Assembly: GCF_018294505.1 (NCBI RefSeq)
Contig: NC_057809.1
Span: 414,570,104-414,634,103, forward strand
DNA length: 64,000 nucleotides
From: Triticum aestivum
Taxonomy: Eukaryota > Streptophyta > Magnoliopsida > Poales > Poaceae
Direction of reading: 5' to 3'
Shown here: in pieces, positions 11,536 to 22,620 of the stretch
Position numbering within the stretch: the stretch's first letter is position 1
How the letters are laid out: every line of letters starts with the position of its first letter
Translations under genes and position numbers: made by a program
The notes under the pieces: model-generated
Told to the model about the DNA's origin: nothing
The model's database searches: none
The model's input: only the letters and a program-made list of their open reading frames with translations

Positions 11536-12396
11536 TCACCGAGTGGAACATCGAGCTGCAGGCGTTCCAGTTGGAGTTCAGCACAACCAGGGTCATCAAG
11601 GGAGCGGCCCTCGCCGACGTCGTGGCAGAATGGACCGACGCTCGAGAACCCGAAGCGGGTGAGAACCGGCCCCTTTCGCCAGGAAGTGAAGCGCCAGATG
11701 GCTGGGTCATGTACTTCGACGGTGCTTTCGCACACCAGGGCGTGGGGGCTGGAGCCGTGCTCATCTTGCCCACTCAAGACAAGCTCTACTACGCAGTGCA
11801 ACTCTGCTTCCAGCGGGGCGAGAAGGTCTCTAATAACATCGCGGAATACGAAGGCTTGATCGCCGGCCTCAAGGCTGCAGTGGCCTTGGGGATGAAGCGC
11901 CTCACCATCAAGGGTGACTCTCAGCTCCTCGTCAACTTCTCCAACAAGGTATATGAGCCAAAGGACAAGCACATGGAGGCATGCCTCGCAGAGGTACGCA
12001 AAATGGAGAAGCAATTCCTGGGCCTAGAACTGTAGCATGGGCCTCGCAGCACAAACAGGGAAGTGGATGATATCGCCAAGAGGGCGTCAAGGCGACAGCC
12101 CCAGGAGCCTGGCGTCTTCGAGGAGCAGCTCTTTAAGCCTTCAGCGGCCCCCCGGCTGCAGAGCCTACGCCGCTTCAGGAGGAGCTCCCACCGCCACCAA
12201 CCTCAGGAGCTCGCGCTTGCGGCCTGACCTGAGGAGCGCGCTTGCTCCTTGCGCTTGAGACTCAGGAGGGGTGCTAGGCTGAAGAATTCAAGGCATACCT
12301 ACTGTGAGGAACACTGCCGAAGAAAGAGGAGGACGCGGAGCACGTGGCCCAGCAAGCTACGGCATATTGCATCCATGATGGTGAGTTGTACAGGAA
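11536..12396 (+). pseudogene. RNase H domain of the Tat-like Gypsy element
   Basis: From 11540 the frame reads ITEWNIELQAFQLEFS, then a linker, then a complete RNase H fold signature: MYFDGAFAHQGVGAGAV (first Asp), NNIAEYEGLIAGLKAA (Glu), IKGDSQLLVN (second Asp). After a stop at 12033-12035 comes EVDDIAKRAS (last Asp). All four acidic catalytic positions are therefore present, but the domain is split by the stop. Between 12060 and 12300 the frame decays further. In a live element it would degrade the RNA strand of the RNA-DNA hybrid. It sits directly after the Athila-like insertion that separates it from RT. Confidence 0.85.
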
Positions 12397-15326
12397 ATGA
12401 CCCAACGATGTTTCTTTGTGATGCATCTCCAGGAAGTAGAGGGCGAGCTGCTAGCTGATATACACGGCGGGGACTGTGGGCATCACTCGTCGTTGCACAC
12501 CCTAGTTGGCAAGGCATTCCACAACCGATTCTACTGGCCCACGTCACTCAGTGATGCAACCGAGCTAGTGAAATCATGCGAGGCTTGCTAGTTCGATGCC
12601 AAGCAAATCCACCAGCCTGCTCAGGGGCTCCAGACCATCCCACTCTCGTGGCCATTTGCGGACCGGGGGCTGGATATCCCGGGTCCATTCCCTCGAGCGC
12701 CAGGGGGCTACTGCTACCTCTACGTCGCCATCGACAAGTTCACCAAATGGGCGGAGGTGGAAGCCGTCCGCACCATCCCAGCTCGGTCGGCACTTAAGTT
12801 CATCAAGGGCCTAGTGAGCCGGTTTGGGGTCCCTAACCGCATCATCACCGATAACGGCTCGCAGTTCACTATCAATCTCTTCAAGACATATTGTGCTAAC
12901 CTTGGAACGTGGATTTGCTACGCTTTGGTAGCACACCCTAGGAGGAACGGCCAGGCCGAGCGTGCCAACGCGGAGGTCTTGAGAGGCCTCAAGACCAGGA
13001 CCTTCAAGAAGAAGCTCGAGGCCTGTGGAAGGGGATGGCACGACGAGATCCAGTCCCTGCTATGGTCCATTCGCACCACCGCCACCAAGCCAACAGGCGA
13101 GATGTGACGCCCCGAGACCGATGCGCCAGGTGTCTTCCAATTATTCGCCGATGTTGCCATGTCTTTTGCTTGCGTGTTGCATTTCATCATGTCATCATGT
13201 GCATTGCATCATCATGTTTTCAAACTTGCATCCGTCCGGGTTCCCCCAGTTCCGTCCGTTTGTCTTCTTCATGGACTCGTTCTTCTTCCTTGCGGGATCT
13301 CGGGCAAGATGACCATACCCTCGAAATCACTTCTATCTTTTCTTGCTAGTTGCTTGCTCTATTGCTATGCTGCGATAACTACCACTTGCTATATCATGCC
13401 TCTCATATTGCCATGCCAAGCCTCTAACCCGCCTTGTCCTAGAAAATCGTTGTTTGGCTATGTTACCGCTTTGCTCAGCCCCTCTTATAGCGTTGTTAGT
13501 TGCAGGTGAAGTTGAAGTTTGTTCCATGTTTGGAACATGGATTTTTTTTGGGATATCACAATATCTTGTATGTTAATTAATGCATCTATATACTTGGTAA
13601 AGGGTGGAAGGCTCGGCCTTATTCCTGGTGTTTTCTTCCACTCTTGCCGCCCTAGTTTCCGTCATACCGGTGTTATGTTCCTTGATTTTGCATTCCTTAC
13701 GCGGTTGGGTTATAATGGGAACCCCTCGATAGTTCGCCTTGAATAAAACTCCTCTAGCAAGGCCCAACCTTAGTTTTACCATTTGCCACCTAGCCTTTTC
13801 CCTTGGGTTTCGCAGACTCAAGGGTCATCTTTATTTTAACCCCCCCGGGCCAGTGCTTCTCTAAGTGTTGGTCCAAGTTGAGCAGTGTCCGGCGCCCCCT
13901 GGGCAACCAGGGTCTATGCCAACCCGACGTCTCGCTCATCTGGTGTGCCCTGAGAACGAGATATGTGCATCTCCTATCGGGATTTGTTGGCACATTCGGG
14001 CGGCTTTGCTGGTCTTGTTTTACCATTGTCGAAATGTCTTGTAACCGGGACTCCGAGTTTGATTGGGCCGTCCTGGGAGAAGGAATATCCTTCGTTGACC
14101 GTGAGAGCTTGTGATGGGCTAAGTTGGAACACACCTGCAGGGGTTTGAACTTTCGAAAGTCGTGCCCGCGGTTATGGGCAGATGGGAATTTGTTAATGTC
14201 CGGTTGTAGAGAACTTGGCACTTAACTTAATTAAAATGCATCAACCGCGTGTGTAGCCATGATGGTCTCTTTCCAGCGGAGTCTAGGAAGTGAACACGGT
14301 TCTTGTGTTATGCTTGGACGTTAGTAGATTTAGGATCACTTCTTGATCACTTCTAGTTCACGACCGTGCTTTGCTTCTCTTCTCGCTCTTATTTGCATAT
14401 GTTAGCCACCATATATGCTTAGTGCTTGCTGCAGCTCCACCGCACTACCCCCTTTCCTACCCATAAGCTTAAATAGTCTTGATCTCACGATTGTGAGATT
14501 GCTGAGTCCCCGTGACTCACAGTTTACTTCCAAAACCAGTTGCAGGTGCCGATGATACCATGCAGGTGACGCAACCGAGCTCAAGGAGGAGCTCGATGAA
14601 GATCGTGTTCATTGTGTTGTTTCTTTTCCAGTTGATCAGTAGTGGAGCCCAGTCGGGGCGACCGGGATCTAGCATTAGGAGTGGTCTTCTTTTATTTTGG
14701 TTCTGTAGTCAGACCGTAATTGTATTCTGGGTGTTGTAATGTTATATTTATGTATTGTGTGAAGTGGCGATTGTAAGCCAACTCTTTATCCCTTTGTTAT
14801 TCAGTACATGGGATGTGTAAAGATTACCCCTCTTGCGACATGCCTACTATGCGGTTATGCCTCTAAGTCGTGCTCCGGCACATGGGAGATATAGCCGCAT
14901 CGTGGGTGTTACACGAGACCCCGTTCTTCCTCGTCTACGGAGCAGAAGCGGTTATCCCACACGAGGTCAGGCATTGCTCCGCGCTGGTCCTGGCATTTTC
15001 TGAGATGCAGCAGGACGCCATGCGGGGGATGGACCTTGTGCTGGCGAAGGAACACCACCGTGAAGCCTTGCTCCGGGCAGCAAGGTACCAGCAGGCGCTG
15101 CGACGGTACTGCTGTCGCAGCATCCGCTCCAGGACGCTCGAGGTGGGCGATCTCGTCCTGAGGCGGGTGCTCTCGAGGGAAGGGATGCACAAGCTCTCAC
15201 CCATGTGGGAAGGCCCGTTTAGGTTTGCCCGTGTCTCCAGGCCTGGCGCCGCGCGCCTGGAGACACAGGACGGGATCCCCATCCAGAACGCCTGGAACAT
15301 CTAGCACCTCCGGAAGTTCTACCCAT
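12397..15326 (+). pseudogene. Integrase of the Tat-like Gypsy element, split by a solo LTR
   Basis: The N-terminal zinc-binding remnant (HHSSLHTLVGKAFHNRFYWP...CEAC) lies at about 12470-12590 and ends in a stop at 12589-12591. The core follows: LDIPGPFPRAPGGY (first Asp), YVAIDKFTKWAEVEAV, NRIITDNGSQFT (second Asp) and RRNGQAERANAE (Glu), so the DDE triad is intact. The frame is cut at 13102 after KPTGE and resumes at 14914 with TPFFLVYGAEAVIP. It continues to the C-terminal SPMWEGPFRF...NAWNI block, where TAG 15301-15303 interrupts the expected HLRKFYP ending (15304-15326). Repairing neither defect is possible in place; the gene is dead. Confidence 0.88.
13103..14913. mobile_element. Solo LTR with perfect 5-bp target duplication
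   Basis: An 1811-bp segment starts TGTGACGCCCCGAGACC and ends GGTGTTACA, so it has the TG...CA ends of an LTR. The flanks are identical: CGAGA at 13098-13102 and CGAGA at 14914-14918. Removing it restores the integrase frame of the host element, which confirms both boundaries. No internal retrotransposon region or second LTR is present, so it is the product of unequal recombination between two LTRs. Orientation is uncertain; as written it resembles long-LTR Gypsy families of Triticeae. Confidence 0.93.
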
Positions 15327-16266
15327 GAAGCAAGGCCAAGTGCCTATGAAGGTCTTCGCTCGTGACACTCTCACATAATAATGAATGGGGTTGTACACGC
15401 ACCAGAGTCTCCGGAGTGCCACCCTCGGGCCTTGGGGGCTCCCTCGCATGTCCTAGTGGCATCACTTAGCTTCGCACTGGTGAGAAGACTAGACTAGGTG
15501 CTGGATGTGGCTATTCATTTGCTTTCTGTAGTTGGTTTGCCCCCCTTTTTTATGGAATTTGGAGTTCTGGCATTTGTCGATTGCTCGGTTGAACCCTTTC
15601 TTTGCCCTACTTCCTCGCTTGGTTCTTTGTTTTGTGCCAGGAAGGGCGGCAGTTGCCCGATGCTCTCCCTCGCGTGCCTCGCGCGGGGGCTGGGCAGGGC
15701 AGGTGTGTGCATGCGCTGAGCTAACCTAAGCCACGGGCACGCCTAGCTAGAGCCCTGTCCTATTGCTCCAGAGGTTTGGCTCTCCTGACCTTCGCGAGGC
15801 ACCCTTGATTGATCTCGCGGTTGGCGCAACCCCCCTAAAAGTCCGTGCCCCACGGGTACCGCGACGTGGTGTGCTGGGCCGTGATCATGAGGTGTCATGC
15901 AGGGAAGGACAAGGCGCCCGACGGGCATCTTAACAATTTCTACGGCTCCGTGATGCCTCCTGAGGGCAGCGGCTCCCGGGCCAGCAACATGGCGGGCCCA
16001 TCAGGTGCCAGAAGGCGTGCCCTCACGAGACAGGAAACTACCCTGGGCGCATTCAGCTAAGTTATATTTCCATGTCTACATAAAGCATGAACACCCTAAC
16101 ACAACATCTGAATGATAAACATAGCACAAAGCAACATAAGCACTACGGTTCATTACACACCCTCGCAGGGCCCCATACCTGTTTCTTGTAAAATGCCGGA
16201 ACAAAGGAAAGGACAAGCAAAAGCGGCCCTCACGGCACAGGTGCTCACGAGGATTGGTCCCCGAAC
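15327..16266. other. Non-coding region between integrase and antisense frame
   Basis: GC-rich sequence with no sustained coding frame on either strand beyond short chance ORFs. It would be the 3' untranslated region of both the sense pol transcript and the antisense transcript that ends at 16267. Confidence 0.5.
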
Positions 16267-17109
16267 TCAGCTAGAGCCCTCCTCACGCTTCACTGGGGCG
16301 CGGCGACGGGACGACCCGCCACCATCCTTAAAGCGAGCCCGACGACGCGGCGGATGGTCATAGCCGCCGCTGCTGGAGCTCTCGTTGGAGGAGGAGCTAC
16401 CGTTGCCAAACGAGCCATGGTCGCTGCCGGGGGCAAGGCCACCCTCTTCCTCATCACGACCGTCGCCAAGGCCGAGCGCCCCATCGCCTTTGCTGTCTTC
16501 ATGGCAGCACCCGGCGCGGTGACCATCTTCCTCGAACACCCTCACGAAGAGGGCCGCGGACCCGTCGTATTTGAAGTGGAGGGTGCACCACCTGCCCAAG
16601 CCACGCATGCGGGCAAATGATTGCCAACCGCGGGCTAGGGCTATGTTGCCCGTGACGGAGACCTCCACCGCAACCCATGAAGCCTTGCTGCAGAAGCCGT
16701 TAGCCTGCAGCCAGAGGCCGCCGGGACCCGAGGCCAGCAGCTCGATGGCAAAGGAGCACGGAAGCTGAAGCAAGGTGCCGGCCGGGTTCTCCGACCACAC
16801 GACGAACTCCGGCAGCACCTCCGCCGAGTGGAAGCGCGGCTGGGGAGGCTGCGTGACCATGGAGCGCCTCCCTTCGTGGACAGGACTACCGCATCTTGGG
16901 CGGCTCCCGCCACGCGAGGGGATGCCGCCGCGACCGCCAGAAACGGTGCCAGACCCCGAAGAAGTCCGCCCGCGCCCCCGAGCGGCCACAGCAGGAGTCG
17001 CGGCATGCTTGCGGGGGCAGCCACGACCCCGCTTGGGTGGCGGAGAGTCGGGTCCCTCCTGGCGCGCCTTCCCCTTCTCTGCAGGTGTGAATCTCTTCGT
17101 CGGCGCCAT
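16267..17109 (-). CDS. Antisense retrotransposon protein with AT-hook-like motif and B3-like domain
   Basis: Uninterrupted frame of 280 codons on the strand opposite pol, between integrase and the 3' LTR. I start it at ATG 17107-17109; the frame stays open upstream to 17205, but the region before the ATG holds a TATA box. Residues 1-35 are basic with an AT-hook-like KRGRGCPRKH (26-35). Residues 36-85 are Gly/Arg/Ser rich. Residues ~99-205 look like a plant B3 DNA-binding domain: LPEFVVWS, GLWLQANGF, VSVTGNIALARGWQSFARMRGLGRWCTL in pieces, then FKYDGSAALFVRVFEEDG. The C-terminus is acidic and Ser rich, then Arg rich (PPRRRARF, SSRRRAPVKR), like a nuclear signal. It is open while the sense pol around it is full of stops. 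Antisense extra ORFs in this position are known in Tat-lineage plant elements. A DNA-binding role is inferred. Confidence 0.65.
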   Translation of the reverse strand: MAPTKRFTPAEKGKARQEGPDSPPPKRGRGCPRKHAATPAVAARGRGRTSSGSGTVSGGRGGIPSRGGSRPRCGSPVHEGRRSMVTQPPQPRFHSAEVLPEFVVWSENPAGTLLQLPCSFAIELLASGPGGLWLQANGFCSKASWVAVEVSVTGNIALARGWQSFARMRGLGRWCTLHFKYDGSAALFVRVFEEDGHRAGCCHEDSKGDGALGLGDGRDEEEGGLAPGSDHGSFGNGSSSSNESSSSGGYDHPPRRRARFKDGGGSSRRRAPVKREEGSS

Positions 17110-17200
17110 GGGTGTCACTACAAGATGACAAAGCAAAGATGAAGAAGAGGAAGCAAGCGGGACGGAGGAAGAGATGAGCAATGGGGGCTCCGCCCCTCCC

Positions 17201-17212
17201 CTCATTTATAGC
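17201..17212 (-). promoter_or_regulatory. TATA box of the antisense gene
   Basis: Read on the minus strand the sequence is GCTATAAATGAG, a good plant TATA box, about 95 bp upstream of the chosen ATG at 17109. It would give a transcript start near 17175 and a short leader. The antisense gene therefore appears to have its own promoter rather than relying on the LTR. Confidence 0.55.
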
Positions 17213-17453
17213 CAGAGGGAGGCCAACCGCTGGCCTCCATGATATAAGGTAATGATGATTTTCTTCTAGATGCAACAGGGTCTCGTCAAGTCGGGCAGTA
17301 GCCGAGGCAGCGTGGGAAGCAGAGACGGCCACGACCTATCAGTCGCCATGCGTCAATCGAGGACGCATGCTATTGGGGCCCGTGACACTCCGCACTTGTC
17401 CCTTGGCTTCGCCTCGAAGCCAAGTCTGAGCACGCCTTGGGCCCGGGGGCTAC

Positions 17454-18357
17454 TGTCGGCATCCTGGGAACAGGGGTACCCAGATTTGGCTGGCTGCGGC
17501 CCAGGGCATGGCTCATCCAGCGGCCTGGTATGACCCATCTTCGTGAACAACCACTCAAGACCCTCCCGAGGGGCCAAGCCTCACGAGGCATACGACACAA
17601 GACCTCCTTTGGGGTGGCCTCGCTAGGTTGGCTCCCGGGGAGCGGAGATATCTATGCAAGGGGCACCTCGCGAGGTCCGCGTGACGTGAGCCATGTAGAC
17701 CAAGGCCAGGCGGGCGCCAACGAGCGCAGGGTGAGAATTTCCTCTTTGGTGCTAAGGAATCAGGCACAGGCGAGGAGTCCCGAGGAATCAGGAAAAGGTT
17801 TCCATATCAGTGCAACAAGACCAAGACTAGCAGGACGGCAGGACGGAGGTCACCACAGAGCCCAGGGCGCCGTCACCACCAGAGCCTTTGGCAGGAGAAG
17901 ACCACCTTTTGTCAGGATAACTTGTACTAGCTGTGCCCTTCGAAATTTGCTATTGTGGGATCCCTTCCCGCCTAAACATTTGGGAAGAGGACCAGTGCCT
18001 CTATAAATAGGACTAGCCACCATCGTAGAGGGGGATTGGCTCATGTTGGATCGGATCCATTCCACCAAGGCCATCTCACCAACTCATCAAGCTCAAGAAA
18101 ACCTCTCCTTAGGAGGCTGTTCGCCCACTGTACTAGTTCATCCTTAGCCTACAAGGCAATCCACCACACCACACTAGAGTAAGGTATTACACCACATCGG
18201 TGGCTCGAACCGTTATAAACTCTCGTGTCTCTTGTTCCTTGGGCTCGGCGAGCTAGGCCTAGAGATCGTTGCGAGAGTGAGCGGGAGAGAGAGAGAGATC
18301 TTCATGCGCACCCCAGCGTTTGAACCTCAAGGGTTTGCCGGAACCCACGATCCTACA
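17454..18357 (+). repeat. 3' LTR of the Tat-like Gypsy element
   Basis: The purine/G-rich tract GGGCCCGGGGGCTAC (to 17453) is followed by TGTCGGCATCCTGGG. The LTR ends CACGATCCTACA at about 18357, giving ~904 bp with TG...CA ends. It contains CTATAAATAGG at 18001-18011 as TATA box. The following 5 bases are GATGC; the matching 5' target repeat would lie outside the window, so the end is placed by LTR convention only. Confidence 0.75.
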
Positions 18358-18938
18358 GATGCATATTGATGCTACATAATCAACTACCAATCCCTGGAAG
18401 TACAAGTGTTACAGGACAAAATGTACTGACAAGAGCAATGGGCTACACTTCTGCACTGGCATTGTCTGTGTATTCAACTTTTTGGTAAGTTTAAATATAA
18501 ATCTGATATTTTTTAGTAAATGGTGGGCGAGGGAGATAAGATGAAGAATGCTACACAATCAACCAATCCCTCTTCCCATAATATAAGAGTGTTTTGAACA
18601 CTAGTGTACTGTACAAAACGTTCTTATATTATGGGACGGGGGGAGTAGCTGTTAATGTAAGTATAGTGATAGATGACGTTCAATACTTACAAGAGGACTG
18701 CAGAGCTAAACCGCTTCAAAAGCATTGGGTTGATTCTAAATTTATGTAAGAGTCCATACGGATCTTATAATGTCCACCAAATGGACAATAACGAGGCTAA
18801 CATGTGCAGCGATGCTACATAATCAACCAACTATGAAAGTAAGTATGGTCATACACGGCAAGAGGTACTCACAAGAGCAATGTAGTGTGCAGTATAGTTG
18901 CGAGATTTTGTGGTCCCTTGAGAATGAATGTTCTTCTG
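18358..18938. other. Degenerate transposon flank with short repeats
   Basis: No gene is recognisable. The phrase GATGCTACATAATCAAC occurs at about 18368 and again at 18821, and a related form at about 18547. Each of the first and last is followed by a similar ACAAGAGCAATG. These are small internal duplications of the neighbouring DNA-transposon-like sequence. The block contains the MITE listed separately. Confidence 0.4.
18566..18645. mobile_element. Short Stowaway-like MITE (Thalos/Athos type)
   Basis: About 80 bp with inverted ends: CCCTCTTCCCATAATATAAG on the left and CTTATATTATGGGACGGGGG on the right. They pair over most of their length, with AACACTAGTGTACTGTAC in the loop. The right end is followed by TA, the usual Stowaway target; the left TA is degraded. 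It is non-coding and would need an mariner-type transposase in trans. Confidence 0.75.
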
Positions 18939-20190
18939 CTAATAGTTTTCGTACAAGTGAGACATTAAGAAAAATGCGGAAATGTAGTTCAAATTGTGAT
19001 GTGATATCATAGACAGTACCTTATGCTGCAGACGAGACCAATGTGTAACAAGATTATTCCAGTCACTGTCTGATAAATGTAGCACCAGAGACTTTACATA
19101 AATTTCGTTTAGAGGCTTTCCATTGAAGTGCGCTTGCCTCCAGTAGGAACGATACTTCATCAACGAGTGCTTGAAAAGCGCAACCAACCCTTGCTCGTCT
19201 TGACAATCCAGTTTGGTCCTCGCCTATTTAAAAGAATAAAATCTTGTGTCTTCTGTCAGCAGAAACATATGCAGTAATTACCATGAATAACATTAGTACA
19301 TTACTTATGCGTAAGTTGTGGAGGAAGACTGTAAATTGTTTTGTGTTTGCGGTATAATCTTTCCATGAAGGAAAGATGCGCACAAAGTTCCTGACAACAA
19401 TATAAGCTTCGTCTTCTAAACTGGGAAGAAATGGAACAAGGGTCCTATTTGCTGCAATTGGGGCTCTCTCTGGTTCGAAAAAGGATTTGGCAACTGGATT
19501 TGGTGTACTCTTTGCTGGAATGGGCGTTTTGCATCATAGAGCTGGTGCTATGTCAACTGGCATCATCATACTATTTTCTTCAGTTGGGGTCTGCTGAGTT
19601 GGGGCATCAGAGATGACCAGTGTAGTAGGGCTAGAGTCTACTAGAGTTGGGGCCGTGTTTTGTGGGTCAGGTGATATTGCAACTACACCTAATGGACTAT
19701 TTGTTTTATGAGGTGTCACTACCTTTTCCAAATACTTTGCTCGCGCTCCTCCGCGGTCAACAATCGCCCTCTTCCTTTTGAACGTCTGATACACAAGAAC
19801 AACATTTGAATGGATAAATATGGTATGATGACAGATGGAATATGTAATGAAAATGGATAGGCAGGGCGTATTCACATACACAATGTGTAAACTAAGCTAA
19901 TGGCAGTGCAACAAAGTAGAAGCAATGCAAATCATCAGTTGCAAGATATGTGCAACCAATATAACCTTGGAAAGTTAGATCAAGCACCCTGATGTGTGAA
20001 TAAGATAGGGCATCTGCCTCTTACTCTTCTAGTAGGGAGCTACATTGACTTAGGTCTCCCTCTAGCTCAGAATCACTGTTAGGGTCATATTCTAAGCATG
20101 AATTTGTAGGTGGAGAGCGTTTGCATTGCATTGCATCCAGACTTGATTTCAGCCCCTTAATGCCAAGTTTGACAACCATGGCATTGTTCT
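18939..20190 (-). pseudogene. Ptta/En/Spm-like plant transposase (TNP1-type) exons
   Basis: Several open exons read on the minus strand in a consistent order. About 20025-20185 encodes MVVKLGIKGLKSSLDAMQ then an acidic NSDSELEGDLSQCSS. 19534-19881 encodes FKRKRAIVDRGGARAKYL and a Thr/Pro-rich linker. About 19320-19440 encodes EDEAYIVVRNFVRIFPSWKD..FTVFLHNLR, ending at GTAATG. About 19024-19225 encodes KYRSYWRQAHFNGKPL and SDSDWNNLVTHWSRLQHK, ending at GTAC. The spacing of W, F and LV..W resembles the plant Ptta/En/Spm transposase domain (PF03004-like). Exon limits are my estimates, and stops in the linker indicate decay. It would be a CACTA-class accessory transposase; hence this region is probably an old CACTA element. 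Confidence 0.5.
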
Positions 20191-21374
20191 ACTTTATTCT
20201 TTTCATGCGCGCAAGCTCATAATCATTATGATGCTATTCAGTATCTAAGATTCATGAAAACATTAAAGTAGTCAGATTATCTATGGAATGCATTGCGGAT
20301 TCAACTCGAAGACTGTCTCCCTATAAACCCCTGCATATGCAAAGTTCACCCCCAACCATGCTTACCAGACCACACACGGAAATACAAACCTCTTACGTCT
20401 CTATAACAGGCAGACACACATTTCAAAACTAAAGTAGGAACATTAGAATCATATCAAATTCATATTTGAACAAATAAACTAAGGAATTATGAGTGGCATA
20501 ATGTTTAGCTTCAAGGGTAGAGTGCTGGTAGTGCGATACAAAGCAAGTAGGCAGATTGTATTCCAAGTAAAATACCATAGTCTATGTAAAAGGTGGAAAT
20601 GACACTTTCTTTCTATACAATGCAGTGTTCGTTGCCCACACATGATGGAGGAGATCACACAGAGAAATACTATTCACTCATGTCTGCGGTTCCAGTATTT
20701 TGAAACAGGGTGGTCCACCATAAAGGAATATTGACAACAAATATGACAAGGCAAGCATAGATGTAGTGAATCATTCATTACTTGTGAGCTTACTAGGACA
20801 AGTATGCAGAATTGTAATTGCAGTAAGAGACCGTCCAAAATCTGAATCAAGAAGTTTGTCTAGCACTTATTGTTTGCAACTAATCGACGTGAATAATTGG
20901 ATATCATATCGAATGAGTGAGAAATACAAGTAAAATTGTCAACAAACCTGGCCTGCAGTAGTAATCTGGGTCAATGTCACTATGACCAACAATCCAAAAT
21001 GACTAGTGTCTATTCCTAGGGACATAATTTTGAAACCCTATGAACTTTACAGGTACTAAGGGAAATTACGAGCACCGCGTTGCAAATGCACGTGATCAAA
21101 GAAATCTAGCGAAGCTGTGGAAGAGGCTGGCTAATGGGACGGTCATCTTTCGAACCAAAGTAAAAGGCACTTAAGTTTCATCAGATTCAGACTTACGATC
21201 ATTGCTGAAACCAATGGCCGAACATCCCACTAGTAGGGATTTTGATATGGATAGCTAAGGGTAGGTGTACTAATAACACCAGAGCAATCTCTATATCTAT
21301 AGGGACAACTATGATACGTTACTGAAATACATCTGAACCATTAAGTGTAGGTAGCACTCAGTACACAACAAACC
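20191..21374. other. No gene seen (intron-like or decayed transposon sequence)
   Basis: AT-rich sequence without a sustained frame on either strand and without clear inverted or direct repeats. It could be intron of the minus-strand transposon genes on either side. Confidence 0.4.
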
Positions 21375-22620
21375 CTAATGATAGCAATGCCTAATGAGTA
21401 ATGAATCAATTAGAAAATGGGTGAGGAGTGGATGCTGAGTGTTGAGGACGTATCTAAGGATACATCGAGTTGGTTTGGTGGCTGCTGCATGCCTGAGCCC
21501 TGAACGGACTGGGAAAGTAGGCACGGCGGCGCGCCCGGGTAGTGGTGACGCTGTTGGGCGAGCGGCTTGTGACATCCTGTTAGTCCGGCGCCTCCTCCTA
21601 GAGTCATGCCGTCCGGGGATGGCAAGTCGCCGGTGAGGTAGTCGGCTGGGGGCGAGTAGAGATCGGAAGCATAGCAGAACAGAGGGGAATTAGGGCCTAG
21701 GCCGACACAAAATCCCAAGGTGGGCCGCGACCCACCGTGGGCGCCCTGTAGAGATACACACCCGAGCGGAGTACATGCATTTTTGAAACTAATTTAGGAA
21801 CATTTAGCTGACCAATTAAACGACTCTGTTTTAATAATATCAGATTCGTATTTGAACAACTAAGCTTGTTTAGCTTGATGGGAGGAGCAGTGCTATTATG
21901 ACACGAATCACGTATGCTGATTGTATAATGATCATAAAAGGGGGAAACCCTAAGCATTTTTTGAGCAAAAGAGGGTTTCCCCTCCGATTTATATTAAAGA
22001 AACCACCACGGAACCAACATGATCAATTAAACCCTAAGCATGATCAATTAAACCCTATTATGACCGTGCCATGGCATATTTAAAGCTGCAAACCGGAGAA
22101 ATGCTATTTAGCATCCATTGTTTTCTTTGAACTAAGAACTAAATTCTAAGAGATGAAAAGAAAGTACAGTAACCAAGTTACGATCTATTTTCTGGTTGAG
22201 ATCAAAAAGTTGAGGAGATATGAAGTACCACCTCTCTTGCGGCGCCGTGTAGGCATCGGGGTTGCGATGGTTGTCGTTGGTGTTGAAGCAGATCTGCGAC
22301 GGTAGACGGGAGCATTGGGGTATAAGTCCCACTGCGGTGGATGAGAAGGTCGTGTGAGCGGCCCCGGCAAAGAGGACGACGGCGCCGATGAAGCGAGAGG
22401 ACACAATGCAAGGTTGTTGGTCCGTCGCCGTGGATGAGAAATGTCCATCTCTAGCAGTGGACGACGCGGTCTTGGTAGGCACTCTGGCATGGTGGAGGAC
22501 GGTGGTGATGGATGGGGTGAAGGCCGACGGTGATGGATGGGGTGGCGGACGGAGGAGGCTGGTGCGAGGATGTTGTTCTAGCACGGACGGTGTAGGAATG
22601 GGAAAATGGAGGGAGAGGTA
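21375..22620 (-). other. GC-rich patches with minus-strand open frames of unknown origin
   Basis: Two GC-rich stretches stand out in AT-rich surroundings. One (21410-21718) is open on the minus strand for 102 codons, with a DLPSPDGMTLGGGAGLTG segment. The other (22132-22620) is open for about 150 codons and rich in Ser, Pro and Arg. I do not recognise either. They may be first exons or promoter regions of the minus-strand transposon genes, or captured gene pieces. Neither has convincing splice signals. Confidence 0.3.

Larger units (their letters stand above)
1..18357 (+). mobile_element. Tat-like Ty3/Gypsy retrotransposon, 5' end outside window, interrupted twice
   Basis: Pieces of one element lie at 1-2070, 11536-13102 and 14914-18357, in the order gag remnant, protease, RT, RNase H, integrase, antisense frame, polypurine tract, 3' LTR. 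The pieces join in frame across both insertions: the codons before 2071 continue at 11536, and the integrase reading frame stops at 13102 and resumes at 14914. A protease motif of the DGGAG type and a retained RNase H followed by a long integrase fit the Tat lineage. The element is dead: large deletions removed most of gag and the RT region that should hold the YVDD box, and many in-frame stops are present. The 5' LTR is not in the window. Confidence 0.85.

Noticed and set aside
11468..12014. Minus-strand frames opposite RNase H
   Set aside because: Shadow frames of the RNase H coding sequence caused by its codon composition.
13103..14913. A gene within the solo LTR (several 60-140-codon frames)
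   Set aside because: They overlap each other on both strands, have no recognisable domain, and the segment has clean LTR ends and target repeats.
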